Assembly (NCBI RefSeq): GCF_030295425.1
Contig: NZ_AP027081.1
Location: forward strand, 2,897,001-2,961,000
Reading direction: 5' to 3'
Source: Mesoterricola sediminis
GTDB taxonomy: Bacteria > Acidobacteriota > Holophagae > Holophagales > Holophagaceae
DNA length: 64,000 nucleotides
Shown here: piece by piece, positions 47,927 to 56,110 of the stretch
Layout of the letters: each line of letters starts with the position of its first letter
Numbering within the stretch: the first letter of the stretch is position 1
Notes under the pieces: generated by a model
The model's input: the letters and a program-made list of their open reading frames with translations, nothing else
Databases searched by the model: none
What the model was told of the DNA's origin: nothing
Made by a program: the position numbers and the translations under genes

Positions 47927-48874
47927 ATGGCCAAGAAGACTTTTGCCCGACGAGGCCTGCGCACGAGCCGTCCCGACGCGGAGCAGTTCCTCACGGTCAT
48001 GTTCGTCTTCGCCCACCGGACCTTCCGGTGGAGCCTCGAGCGGCGCATCCTCATGCGCATTCTCGCCACGGTCGGGGTCATCTGGGTGGTGGCCATGACC
48101 GGGAGCGCCTACGGCCTCTGGGCCACCAAGAAGCTCATGAGCTTCAGCAGCCTCCAGCGCGAGACCTACGCGCAGAAGGAGCAGCTCAAGGAGACCCTGA
48201 ACCAGGCCCACGCCCTGGACGGGGAGCTCCAGACCCTCCGGCAGCAGATGTCGGACCTCCTGCGCCTCCTGGATCCCAAGAACCCCGCCCCCGCCCTGCC
48301 CCCCTCCCCCGGCAGCACCCCCCCGCCCCCCGCGGACAGCCGGAAGGTGAGCGAGCTCCGGGGCCAGCTTGAGCGGGCGTCCGCTCAGGCCCACCTGCTC
48401 CGGGCCCGCATGGACCCCATCATCGACCGCTGGAACCACACCCCCAGCATCCCCCCGACCGCTGGCTACCTCAGTTCGGGGTTCGGCATCCGCCTCAGCC
48501 CCTTCTCCCGGGCCAACGAGGAGGGCGACAGCCTGCTCGGTTATCACTCGGGCTTCGACATCACCAACGCCGAGGGCACTCCCATCCAGGCCACCGCCGA
48601 CGGCGAGGTGGTCGAGGCCGGCTGGATGGACCGCTACGGCAATGGCGTCGTCCTGGCCCACACGGACCGCGTCGAGACCCTCTACGCCCACATGAGCCGC
48701 CTGCGGGTGAAAACGGGACAGAAGGTCTCCCGAGGCGATATCCTGGGGTACATGGGTCGCACGGGCAAGGCCACGGGCGTCCATCTCCACTACGAAGTCC
48801 GGCTCAACGGCAGACCCGTGAATCCCCAGCCCTACATGCGCCTCCAGCGCGAATGGCTCAAGGGCCTGCGATGA
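47927..48874 (+). CDS. M23 (LytM-type) peptidoglycan endopeptidase, membrane anchored
   Basis: A 315-residue inner-membrane protein: transmembrane helix about 44-66, coiled coil (SLQRETYAQKEQLKETLNQAHALDGELQTLRQQMSDLL), Pro-rich linker, and a periplasmic M23 domain. All metal/catalytic motifs are present: HSGFDITNAEGT, TLYAHMSRL and HLHYEVRLNG. Such enzymes cleave cross-links in peptidoglycan. The bactofilin gene starts 15 bp downstream, so the two are one operon; bactofilin-M23 pairs localise wall remodelling and set cell shape in several phyla. Confidence 0.92.
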   Translation: MAKKTFARRGLRTSRPDAEQFLTVMFVFAHRTFRWSLERRILMRILATVGVIWVVAMTGSAYGLWATKKLMSFSSLQRETYAQKEQLKETLNQAHALDGELQTLRQQMSDLLRLLDPKNPAPALPPSPGSTPPPPADSRKVSELRGQLERASAQAHLLRARMDPIIDRWNHTPSIPPTAGYLSSGFGIRLSPFSRANEEGDSLLGYHSGFDITNAEGTPIQATADGEVVEAGWMDRYGNGVVLAHTDRVETLYAHMSRLRVKTGQKVSRGDILGYMGRTGKATGVHLHYEVRLNGRPVNPQPYMRLQREWLKGLR

Positions 48875-48889
48875 AGGAGGAGCCCCCAG

Positions 48890-49480
48890 ATGTTCAGCAA
48901 CAAGAAGCGCCCTGAGCCCGCCACGGCCGTCCACACCCTGCTGGGCAAGGGCACGCTCTGGAAGGGCGAGGTGGTCGCCGGGACCAACAGCCTGCGCATC
49001 GAGGGCACCATCGAGGGCACCATCACCAGCGAGGGGGAGGTCACCATCGCCCCCACCGGCCTGGTGAAGGGCACCATCGTCGCCAAGCACCTCATCGTCA
49101 CCGGCCGCGTGGAAGGGGTCTTCCGCATCGACGAGTGCCTGGAGATCCACGGCACCGGCATCGTCGAGGGCGAGGTGGAGCTGGGCTCCCTCGTCGTGGA
49201 CGAGGGCGGCACCCTCCAGGGCAATTGCACCCGCCGGGGCGTCGCCCGGGCGTCCGAGGCCACCCCCGAACCCGTTCCCGCCGCGCCCGCCCTGGCCCCC
49301 GTGCCGGCGCCCGCCACCGCCCCGGCGGCGGCCACGCCCGCGCCCCTGCCGCTGCCCCCGCCTGGCCCCGGCCGCAACCTGGAGCCCGTGCTGGACCGCC
49401 CCTTCCCGCCCCTCAACGGCACCAGCGGTGCCCTGGACCATGGCTTCGCCAAGGGCCTGGAGCCCAAGCTCGGCCGCTAG
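48890..49480 (+). CDS. Bactofilin
   Basis: A 196-residue polymer-forming cytoskeletal protein. The beta-helical bactofilin core spans about 18-115 (LGKGTLWKGEVVAGTNSLRIEG, then GTIEGTITSEGEVTIAPTGLVKGTI and VTGRVEGVFRIDECLEIHG). A Pro/Ala-rich C-terminal tail of 80 residues follows. Bactofilins form membrane-associated filaments without nucleotide. GAAGGAGG ribosome site. It likely recruits or organises the M23 peptidase encoded just upstream. Confidence 0.93.
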   Translation: MFSNKKRPEPATAVHTLLGKGTLWKGEVVAGTNSLRIEGTIEGTITSEGEVTIAPTGLVKGTIVAKHLIVTGRVEGVFRIDECLEIHGTGIVEGEVELGSLVVDEGGTLQGNCTRRGVARASEATPEPVPAAPALAPVPAPATAPAAATPAPLPLPPPGPGRNLEPVLDRPFPPLNGTSGALDHGFAKGLEPKLGR

Positions 49481-49587
49481 CACCAGCCGGGTAAGAAGCC
49501 GAGCCTAGGCCCCGGCGCCGCCTACAGAACCTGCCCGGTTCAGCGGGCGGGTCGGAAGGCCGCGCGCTGGACCGGGCAACGAACGAG

Positions 49588-49609
49588 GCGCCGCGGAACC
49601 CCGCGGCGC
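49588..49609 (-). terminator. Terminator-like hairpin of the pentapeptide gene
   Basis: GCGCCGCGG pairs with CCGCGGCGC around an AACC loop, 6 bp beyond the stop of the minus-strand pentapeptide gene. The tail on that strand is CTCGTTCG, a weak T-containing run. Confidence 0.5.
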
Positions 49610-49615
49610 GCCCCG

Positions 49616-51958
49616 TCAGCGCTTGGCGCCGCTGAGGTTGGCCCCGTGGAGGTTGGCCTCGGTGAGGTCCGTCTCCCGCAGGTCCGCGCCGCCCAGGTGG
49701 GCGCCGCTGAGCTTGGCCTGGTTGAGGTTGGCCCGCATCAGGTTGGCGCCGCTCAGGTTGGTCCAGACCAGGTTGGCGCCGCTGAGGTTGGCGCCGCTGA
49801 GGTTGGCCCCGTCCATGGAGGCGTCGATGAGGTTGCAGAAGCGCAGGTCCGCGTTGGCCAGGTTCGTGCCGCTCAGGTTCGCGCCCGAGAGGTTGGCCCG
49901 GTCCAGGTAGGCGTCCTTGAGCACCGTCTCGCGCAGGTCGGCCCCGCACAGGTTGGCCCCGTCCAGGTTCGCGCCCTTCAGGTTGGTGCCCACCAGGGAG
50001 GTCTTCCGCAGGTCCACGCCGCGGAGGTCGGCCCACACCATGGAGGCGCCGGAGAGGTTCGCGTTGTGGAGGTTCGCCTCGTTGAGGTTGGCCTGGTAGA
50101 GGTCGGCGCCGGAGAGGTTGGCCCCGGCGAGGTTCGCGTTGCTCAGGTTGGTGCGGTACTCGCCCCAGGCCTCGGTGGGCAGGGAGGCCAGCTTGGCGCC
50201 TTCCAGGTTCGCGCGCTCGAAGTTGACGCCCATGAAGTTGGCGCCGCTGAAATCGCCCTCGCCCAGGTCCGCGTCGGCGAGGCTGGCGCCGCCAAAGGAG
50301 GCGCCGACGGCCTGGGCCCCGCGGAGGACGGCCCCCTGCAGGTTGATGCTGGAGAGCTTGGCCCCGTCCAGGACGCCGGCCGTGAGGTCCATGCCCTGGA
50401 GGTCGAAGCCGCTGAGGTCCACGCCGCTCAGGTTCACGCCCTTGAGGATGGCCTTGTCGAGCTGGGCGTCCTTCAGGTTGGCCCAGGAGAGGTTCGCCTG
50501 CGTGAGGTTGGCGCTGAGGATCACGCCCTGCAGATCCGTCGTGCCCAGGTTGGCCTGGGTGAGGTCGGCGCCGCAGAGGTTCGCGCTGCGGAGGTCGTCC
50601 CCGTGGAGGTCCGCGCCGGTCAGGTTCGCCCCGCCCAGCTGGGTCTCCTCCAGGTTGGCGCCCACCAGGACGGCACCGGAGAGGTTGGCGCCCTCGAAGT
50701 TGGCCGCGGCCAGGTCCGCCTTGGACAGGTCGGCCCGGCGCAGGTCGCGCTCGGCCAGGTTCACGCGGCGCAGCTTGGCGTCCACCAGCCGGGCCTCGGC
50801 CAGGACCGCGCCCTCCAGCATCGCCCCGCTGAGGGAGGCGCCGGTGAGGTCGGCGGCGGTGAGGTTCGCGCCCGTGAAGGTGATCTCGCGGAGGTCCGCG
50901 CCGTTCAGGTTCGCCCCGTGGACGTCCGCGCCGCTGAGCACGGCCTGGGCCAGGAGGGCCTGGGAGAGGTTCGCGCCCGCGAGGACGGCGCCTGTCAGGT
51001 TCGCGCCGGAGAGGTCGGCCCCGTGCAGGTCCGCGCCCTGGAGGACCGCGCCCTCCATCGTGGCGTGGCGGAGGACGGCGGCGCCGAGGTTGGCCCCGGT
51101 GAGGATGCCCTGGTTCAGGTTGATGCCGCGCAGGTTCGTGCCGCTGAGGTCCGCCCCGCTGAGGTTGGCCCCCGTCAGGTCGGGGATGTCGGCCTTGTCG
51201 TAGGCGAGGATGTCCAGGAAGCGCAGCACGGCGCCCGCGAGGTTCGAGCCGCTGAGGACGGCGCCCTTGAGGTTCGCGCGGCTCAGGTCGGCCTTGCCCA
51301 GGTCGGCGCTGCTGAGGTTGGCGAGGTGGAGGTCCGCGTCGGCGAAGCTGGCCCCGGAGGCGTTGGCCCGCACGAGGCTCGCGCCGCCCAGCACCGCGCC
51401 GCTGAGATCGGCGCCAACCAGGTTCGCGCCGTTGAGGCTCGCGCCCAGCAGGGTGGAGCGGGAGAGGTTCGCGCCCTCGAGGTTCGCGCCGTCCAGCACC
51501 GTCTGGCGGAGATCCGCGCCGCTGAGGTCGGCCCCGCGCAGGTCCTTCCCGCTGAGGTCGACCCCGCTGAAGTTCACGCCGGAGAGCACGGCGCCGGTGA
51601 GCACGGTCCCGCGCATGTTCGGGATCGTCGTGGCGTCGTACTGCGAGATGTCGAAGTAGCTCAGGTTGGCCTTCGCGAGGTTGGCCCCCGCGAGGTTCAC
51701 GCCCTTGAGCTGGGCCCGGCTCAGGTTGGCGCCCTCGAGGTCCGCCTCGTCCAGGTTCGCCAGCCGCAGGTCCGCCCCGGCCAGGTCCGCGCCCCGGAGC
51801 AGGGCCCGGTTGAGCACCGTTCCGGCCAGGTTCGCCTCGGCCAGGTTGGCCCCCGACAGGTCGAACCCCCGCAGGTCGAGGCCGCTGAGGTCCGTGCGCT
51901 GGAAGCTCTTCCCTGACTTCAGGATGAAGACCACTTCCTTACGTGTCAGCTCGCTCAT
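49616..51958 (-). CDS. Giant pentapeptide-repeat protein
   Basis: A 780-residue protein composed almost entirely of A(D/N)LXX repeats from about residue 22 onward, predicted to form one long right-handed quadrilateral beta-helix of roughly 35-38 coils. The first 20 residues (MSELTRKEVVFILKSGKSFQ) form a non-repeat head. Loops break the repeat at residues 104-114 (ISQYDATTIPN), 250-260 (ILAYDKADIPD) and in the region reading LPTEAWGEYRTNLSN. No signal peptide or membrane helix, so it is cytoplasmic. Much shorter members mimic DNA and protect gyrase; for this length no role can be assigned. Monocistronic. Confidence 0.92.
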   Translation of the reverse strand: MSELTRKEVVFILKSGKSFQRTDLSGLDLRGFDLSGANLAEANLAGTVLNRALLRGADLAGADLRLANLDEADLEGANLSRAQLKGVNLAGANLAKANLSYFDISQYDATTIPNMRGTVLTGAVLSGVNFSGVDLSGKDLRGADLSGADLRQTVLDGANLEGANLSRSTLLGASLNGANLVGADLSGAVLGGASLVRANASGASFADADLHLANLSSADLGKADLSRANLKGAVLSGSNLAGAVLRFLDILAYDKADIPDLTGANLSGADLSGTNLRGINLNQGILTGANLGAAVLRHATMEGAVLQGADLHGADLSGANLTGAVLAGANLSQALLAQAVLSGADVHGANLNGADLREITFTGANLTAADLTGASLSGAMLEGAVLAEARLVDAKLRRVNLAERDLRRADLSKADLAAANFEGANLSGAVLVGANLEETQLGGANLTGADLHGDDLRSANLCGADLTQANLGTTDLQGVILSANLTQANLSWANLKDAQLDKAILKGVNLSGVDLSGFDLQGMDLTAGVLDGAKLSSINLQGAVLRGAQAVGASFGGASLADADLGEGDFSGANFMGVNFERANLEGAKLASLPTEAWGEYRTNLSNANLAGANLSGADLYQANLNEANLHNANLSGASMVWADLRGVDLRKTSLVGTNLKGANLDGANLCGADLRETVLKDAYLDRANLSGANLSGTNLANADLRFCNLIDASMDGANLSGANLSGANLVWTNLSGANLMRANLNQAKLSGAHLGGADLRETDLTEANLHGANLSGAKR

Positions 51959-52329
51959 GGGACTTCCTTTTCAACCGGGTGGAATGGCGTGGAGAATGGC
52001 AGCAGATCTGGACCGGCGCCGCGGCGGCCGAAGGGCACAGGACGATTGTCGCCCAACCGGCCCCGCGCGGGGGATGCGATTTCAAGCGGCCCGGACCAAG
52101 GCAAATACCAAAGGGGGCTTGGCTTTGATCCGGATTTGATGGTGTTTCCAGTCTACTCTTGGCACTCCAGGCCGGGCAACAGGATTCCACAAGCGTTCCA
52201 AGGGTTTCAGGCCCCCCCGGACCCGCCCGGGAAGCCCCCCTTCCCGGCCCCTCCCGATCCCCTCCTTGGCGCCGCCCGCGATTTTCAGTGGATTTTCCGA
52301 ACCGATTTGGTAGACTGAAAGACCACCGC
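51959..52329. other. Intergenic region before tRNA-Arg
   Basis: About 370 bp with no gene. It contains the promoter area of the pentapeptide gene and, at 52311-52316, a TAGACT hexamer that may be the -10 of the tRNA promoter. No -35 is convincing. Confidence 0.5.
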
Positions 52330-52406
52330 GGTCCCGTAGCTCAGCTGGATAGAGCATCAGACTACGAATCTGAGGGTCGGGCGTTCGAGTCGCTCCGGGA
52401 CCACCA
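52330..52406 (+). tRNA. tRNA-Arg (anticodon ACG)
   Basis: A complete cloverleaf: acceptor GGTCCCG pairs with CGGGACC, D-arm GCTCAGCTGGATAGAGC, anticodon arm CAGACTACGAATCTG with anticodon ACG, T-arm with GTTCGAGTC, and an encoded CCA at 52404-52406. It reads CGN arginine codons after A-to-I editing of the wobble base. Mobile-looking genes follow immediately on its 3' side. Confidence 0.97.
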
Positions 52407-52421
52407 ATCAATACAACACTT

Positions 52422-52449
52422 AGGCCCTTCACCAATGAAGGGCCTTTTT
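52422..52449 (+). terminator. Rho-independent terminator after tRNA-Arg
   Basis: AGGCCCTTCA pairs perfectly with TGAAGGGCCT around a CCAA loop, followed by a run of T residues. A second stem, GGGCCTCC/GGAGGCCC at 52496-52517, lies further on. Confidence 0.9.
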
Positions 52450-52640
52450 GTTGCGTCCTGCATGGTGCCTGCATCCGGTCGGGTAGGCATGAGAAGGGCC
52501 TCCCTGGTAGGAGGCCCGGTGTTCTGGCACTGCGTGGAATTGGTATCTCCCGGTCGCAGTGGCCCCCTTCTCGGGGGACTTAAGCCCGATGCCGAAGCAG
52601 AGCGGAGACACCCTAACGATACATCCGGGTGTCAAGTCGG

Positions 52641-53045
52641 TCAAGAAAGGATGCCCAACCCATGCTGAATACAGATGCGGATTTTTTCTAGGTCATCTTC
52701 TCCTATGATGCGCGTGATAAAGGTTCTCCTCGAATACGGCTCTCGTTTGTGGGGAAGGTCCAGGCGCTCATACGAGACCGTGTAAAGGAGGTCGCCCTTC
52801 ACCCAGCAGGTCGGGGAATCGAACGGGTAAGGGAGGGGCGGATCAAGGGTGAGGAGATGATGGTAGGGCTCCACCTTGCGCGGATCAGTCGTGCTGAGGG
52901 GAACTATCGTGCACAGTTTTTCTCGCCGACGGAACTTTGGGGAGACCACGATCGCAGGTCTCGGCTTCACCATTTCCGGGGCGATGAAACCCCTGAAATC
53001 ACAGATCACGATGGTTCCAGGCTTCGGGTCGAACGGTAAGGCCAT
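52641..53045 (-). CDS. PemK/MazF-family toxin-like protein (no antitoxin visible)
   Basis: A 134-residue protein with the PemK/MazF fold start: KPGTIVICDFRG, then VKPRPAIVVSPKFRRREKLCTIVPLSTTDPR and CWVKGDLLYTVSYERLDL. The family are sequence-specific endoribonucleases. ATG 53045 is the first start that fits the fold; upstream codons are unrelated. An antitoxin gene would normally precede it, but the 223 bp between it and the transposase remnant have no plausible small acidic reading frame, so it is an orphan or acts with a distant partner. GC is lower than in the chromosomal neighbours. Confidence 0.8.
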   Translation of the reverse strand: MALPFDPKPGTIVICDFRGFIAPEMVKPRPAIVVSPKFRRREKLCTIVPLSTTDPRKVEPYHHLLTLDPPLPYPFDSPTCWVKGDLLYTVSYERLDLPHKREPYSRRTFITRIIGEDDLEKIRICIQHGLGILS

Positions 53046-53268
53046 GGCTCCATTCCTTTGTGACCCATGATACCGTTCCAACCCCCACCAGCATTGTCCA
53101 TGTGGAACAGCCCTTGACGCCGGGGGGGGCCCTGCGCCTGGTCTTCCCCAAAATTGGAAACCAAACGAAGTGAGCCCATCCCCATTTTGGAACCAGCCGT
53201 AAAGTAAGCTTTTCGGCCTCTGGAAAGCCCGGCGCCGATCTGGTCGGCCTCTGGAGCATGGGTTGAAA

Positions 53269-54036
53269 TCACAGTATAGCCTCACATAAAAGCCCGTCGC
53301 CGGAAGGCCCTTCGCCCTCATTGCGGAGCAACAACGGCCTGGGGACGGCGGCGTCAAGGGCGCTTTCTCCCTTGACGCCGCCGAGCCCGGGCCGATTCAT
53401 CCTCAGCGAGGGCGAAGGGCTCCGCCTGCTCCGCGCCGCGAATTCCAGGGGCGTCAGGTAGCCGATGGAACTGTGCGGGCGATGCAGGTTGTAATCCTGG
53501 TGCCAGGCCGCAAGCTTCCCGTGGACTTCGCCCATGCTCCGAAAGATTTCCACGTTCAGGCACTCGGCTCGCAGGCGGCCGTTGAAGCTCTCGATGAAGG
53601 CGTTTTCCGTGGGCTTTCCAGGCCGGATGAAGGCCAGGTTGACCTTGTGGAGATCGGACCAGGCGTCCATGACTTTTCCTGCGAACTCCGCGCCATTGTC
53701 CACCGTAATGGACAAGGGCTTGCCGCGCTCACAGATGGCCAAGTCCAGTGCCTCCGCCACGTCCGAGCCCAGGAGGCGCGGCTTGGCGTGGAGCGCGATG
53801 CATTCCTTGGTGAACTGGTCCACGACGGTCAGGATGTTTTTCACCCCGCGGTTCTTCAGCTCGGTCACCCCCCGCAGCCAAAACTTGGCACCCTCCGTCT
53901 GCTCGATCCAGAGCCCCCGGACCTCTTTCCGGCCATCCCGGCGAACCCCCAGGGCCAGGTAGATGGCTTTGTTCTTTACGGTTCCCTCGTCGCGGATCCG
54001 CACCCGCAGGGCATCCATGAACACCAGGGGGTACAC
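53269..54036 (-). pseudogene. Chimeric transposase remnant: IS256-type piece fused in frame to IS3-type integrase domain
   Basis: Residues 1-70 (YPLVFMDALRVRIRDEG, NKAIYLALGV, GRKEVRGLWIEQTEGAKFWL, TELKNRGVKNIL) are the middle of an IS256-family transposase. From residue 71 the sequence is an IS3-family OrfB integrase core: TVVDQFTKECIALHA, SITVDNGAEFAGKVMDAW, FIRPGKPTENAFIESFNGRLRAECLN, and HRPHSSIGYLTPLEFA. Both parts lack their N-terminal domains, and the last 50 residues run into palindromic DNA without homology. The junction at about 53826 keeps the frame open, so the 255-codon frame is a recombination scar, not a working transposase. Confidence 0.8.
53307..53420. repeat. Nested inverted repeats at the transposase tail
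   Basis: An inner perfect 14-bp stem (GGCGGCGTCAAGGG at 53347-53360 with its complement at 53369-53382, 8-nt loop) lies inside an outer perfect 13-bp pair (GCCCTTCGCCCTC at 53307-53319 and its complement at 53408-53420). A partial copy, CCCTTGACGCC, recurs at 53111. Probably the end structure of an insertion element. Confidence 0.75.
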
Positions 54037-54108
54037 GTGGTCTTCAAGGGAGGGACCTCCCTCGCCAAGGTCTTCCGCGGCTGAACTCCGGCTCCTGGGC
54101 GGGATCCC

Positions 54109-54675
54109 TCACTTCTTCAGGAAATCCTTGGCCTTCATGTGCTTGTAGTTTCCAAGGAGGAGATTGACGCCCGGCTCGGAGGAATCCGTATCCAGGGTGT
54201 CCATGCCATGGTAGAACTTCCGGTTGTGGTATTTCAGCTGGGCTTCGCCCAGTTCCGGCAGGCTGCGCAGGACGGCGAACACCAGGTGGACCGCCGGTTC
54301 CTGGGTCTGGAACTGGACAACGCCCTTCCGGTCCAGGAACAGGTTGTCCTCCTGCTTGCTGAAAGCGCGGGAGTAGAACAAGGTCCTTCCCTTGAAGGTG
54401 ATGTACGTGCCGTCGGTGGCGATCGGGCAGGTCACGCCGTTGCTGGTGACGTCGAAGGTGAAGGACTGGCCTTTCTTGAAGGCCTCCATCAGGCTGAGGA
54501 ACTTGGGGTGCCTGAGGTAGGAGGCGCCGTAGTCCACCCGGCCCGGGAGCATCCTTCGCTCGCTTTCGGTCCAGCCGTACATGATATTGCTGTGCTTGAT
54601 GGATTCGGTCATGTCCGGGGGACGTTCGCGCTTTTCCTTGACCTTCTTGGGGATCTTTCCGGGCGATTCGCTCAT
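54109..54675 (-). CDS. Hypothetical protein
   Basis: A 188-residue protein that I do not recognise. Charged N-terminus (GKIPKKVKEKRERPPD), then a mixed alpha/beta region with ESERRMLPGRVDYGASYLRHPKF, GQSFTFDVTSNGVTCPIATDGTYITFKGRTLFYSR and LLLGNYKHMKAKDFLKK. Soluble; no signal or membrane segment. Codon use is markedly less GC-rich than in surrounding chromosomal genes, consistent with acquisition. It lies between the transposase remnant and the toxin-antitoxin remnant. Confidence 0.65.
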   Translation of the reverse strand: MSESPGKIPKKVKEKRERPPDMTESIKHSNIMYGWTESERRMLPGRVDYGASYLRHPKFLSLMEAFKKGQSFTFDVTSNGVTCPIATDGTYITFKGRTLFYSRAFSKQEDNLFLDRKGVVQFQTQEPAVHLVFAVLRSLPELGEAQLKYHNRKFYHGMDTLDTDSSEPGVNLLLGNYKHMKAKDFLKK

Positions 54676-54942
54676 GGGTTTCCTGATGGGCCCATTTGGG
54701 CCATGGATCGATCATCGCATGGGTTCAAGGGGCCTCCAATCAAGCGCCACGATGCAGACGCATCGATGCACTTCGCGGAGAAGGCAGACCGTCTATCCGA
54801 CAAATCCGCCTGAGTCATCCCCTGTCCGTGCTGAAAAGCTCTCGAAACCTCCAGGACGAAGGAATCGTGATTGACGAGGACGCTCCTTCCGCTTCCCTGG
54901 AATCCGGGCAGATGAAGGGACCTCTCGTTTCGGAAGGAGGTC

Positions 54943-54971
54943 TTGACCCGATGTCAGATCGGACATATTCT
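54943..54971 (+). promoter_or_regulatory. Promoter with overlapping operator of the toxin-antitoxin operon
   Basis: TTGACC at 54943-54948, a 17-bp spacer and TATTCT at 54966-54971 make a near-consensus sigma-70 promoter. Inside the spacer ATGTCAGATCGGACAT (54951-54966) is an ATGTC/GACAT inverted repeat, well placed for autorepression by the downstream XRE protein. Confidence 0.6.
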
Positions 54972-54973
54972 GA

Positions 54974-55308
54974 TGGGTCCAGACAAGAAGACAAGGTTCT
55001 GCCTGGCTCAAAGGTGAGATCCCAACCCCTCCCTTCTCCCGAGAGGCGCGAAGGGAATCTTGCTGCGGCAACTCCAACAAGGCGTGCTTCTGGAGCTTCC
55101 CCACTCCAGACCCATGCCCTCCATTGGCACCCGGTGTCACGAGCTTCGGATCACCGACAGGGACAAGATCTGGCGAATCAGCTATCGCACTGAGCCCGAT
55201 GCGATCGTGATTTTGGAGGTCTTCAAGAAGAAGGACCGGGCCACCCCTCAGCTTGTGACCGACGAGTGCAAAGCAAGGCTGGCGAGGTATCTCAAGGCGA
55301 TCAAGTAG
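54974..55308 (+). pseudogene. RelE/HigB-type toxin, N-terminally frameshifted
   Basis: The frame open from TTG 55060 encodes the main body of a phage-Gp49-like RelE-superfamily toxin: LLRQLQQGVLLELPHSRPMPSIGTRCHELRI, KIWRISYR, DAIVILEVFKKK and CKARLARYLKAIK. The expected N-terminus is in a different frame just upstream: WLKGEIPTPPFSREARRE at about 55004-55057. That segment has no start codon, and the frames break near 55050 (a net loss of one base, for instance a 7-bp deletion). A short product from TTG 55060 is possible, but a working toxin is unlikely. The intact antitoxin gene follows 9 bp later. Confidence 0.65.
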
Positions 55309-55317
55309 GAGAACGAC

Positions 55318-55629
55318 ATGGACAAGGCAAGGCGAGCGAAGTTGGAAGCTGCTGGCTGGGCCGTCGGTACTCCCACCGACTTCCTCAAGCTTTCCAGCGA
55401 AGACGAGGCCTTCATTGACATGAAGGTAGCGCTGGCCGCCACCCTGCGGAGGCTCCGCATGGAGCAGCACCTCACCCAGCTTGCTGCCGCCAATCGGCTC
55501 CAGTCCAGCCAGTCCCGCGTGGCCAAAATGGAACGGGCCGACAAAACCGTCACCGTCGACCTGCTGATTCGCTCCATCCTGAAACTGGGTGGGACTCGCG
55601 AAACGGTGGCGGCTGCCCTCCACCCTTAG
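55318..55629 (+). CDS. XRE-family antitoxin-like regulator (HigA type)
   Basis: A 103-residue protein with a Cro/C1 helix-turn-helix: AATLRRLRMEQHLTQLAAANRLQSSQSRVAKMERADKTVTVDLLIRSILKLGG, residues 40-92. GTAGGAGAAC ribosome site. In toxin-first systems of this type the antitoxin follows the toxin and represses the operon. Here the toxin reading frame is damaged while the antitoxin is intact, so the antitoxin may persist as a stand-alone regulator. Confidence 0.85.
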   Translation: MDKARRAKLEAAGWAVGTPTDFLKLSSEDEAFIDMKVALAATLRRLRMEQHLTQLAAANRLQSSQSRVAKMERADKTVTVDLLIRSILKLGGTRETVAAALHP

Positions 55630-56110
55630 GCTTCGGATCTCCCAAGGTCCCCCACCCTTCCCGTCCTGGCGAGGAGGCAGCGCCTACGGGGAAGCCTCCA
55701 AGGCGGTCTCCCACCTCGGAAGCAGGGGGTCGACAGTCGAGCGGGAACATGGATCCTCCCCCCGATGAGCTGCTGCGTCAGGGTCCATCAGAAACGCGCC
55801 ACGCCCCCGTCGGTCAGGGGCTCGCCCCTCCGTGAGCGCAGGACCCCTTCCATCTTTCGGCACGTATGCTCCAGCGCCGGGCATCAGCGGCCATGGCCAC
55901 CTCCAAGCCAGCGCGTGCCTGGGTTCGCCAGGTCAAGCACCACGGGCGGATGCCTCCTCCTGCCCCCCTCTGCCATTCCGGAAGGCGTCGTCCCATGCCC
56001 AGCGGCCCGTGCTCGGCCATGGGAGGGGCCCCCTGCCGCCTTCTCCCCCCACAAGAGGCCTGCTGGAACGGACAGGCAGGAGATCCTTGATGCCACGCCA
56101 TGGAGGCAGG
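55630..56110. other. Gene-free region
   Basis: About 480 bp between the antitoxin and the signal-peptidase fragment. Frames on both strands are low-complexity and unrelated to any family I know; no repeat or RNA gene was seen. Confidence 0.6.

Noticed and set aside
49646-51916. Plus-strand 756-codon frame with regular VGAAQVGP-type repeats
   Set aside because: The repeat is the mirror of the pentapeptide-repeat coding sequence on the other strand; it has no ribosome site.
49616-51958. Possible CRISPR-like array because of regular short repeats
   Set aside because: The period is 15 nt and in frame with A(D/N)LXX codons, with no unique spacers; it is protein repeat coding.
55060-55308. Functional 82-residue RelE toxin started at TTG
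   Set aside because: The family N-terminus lies just upstream in another frame, so the short form most likely reflects a frameshift.
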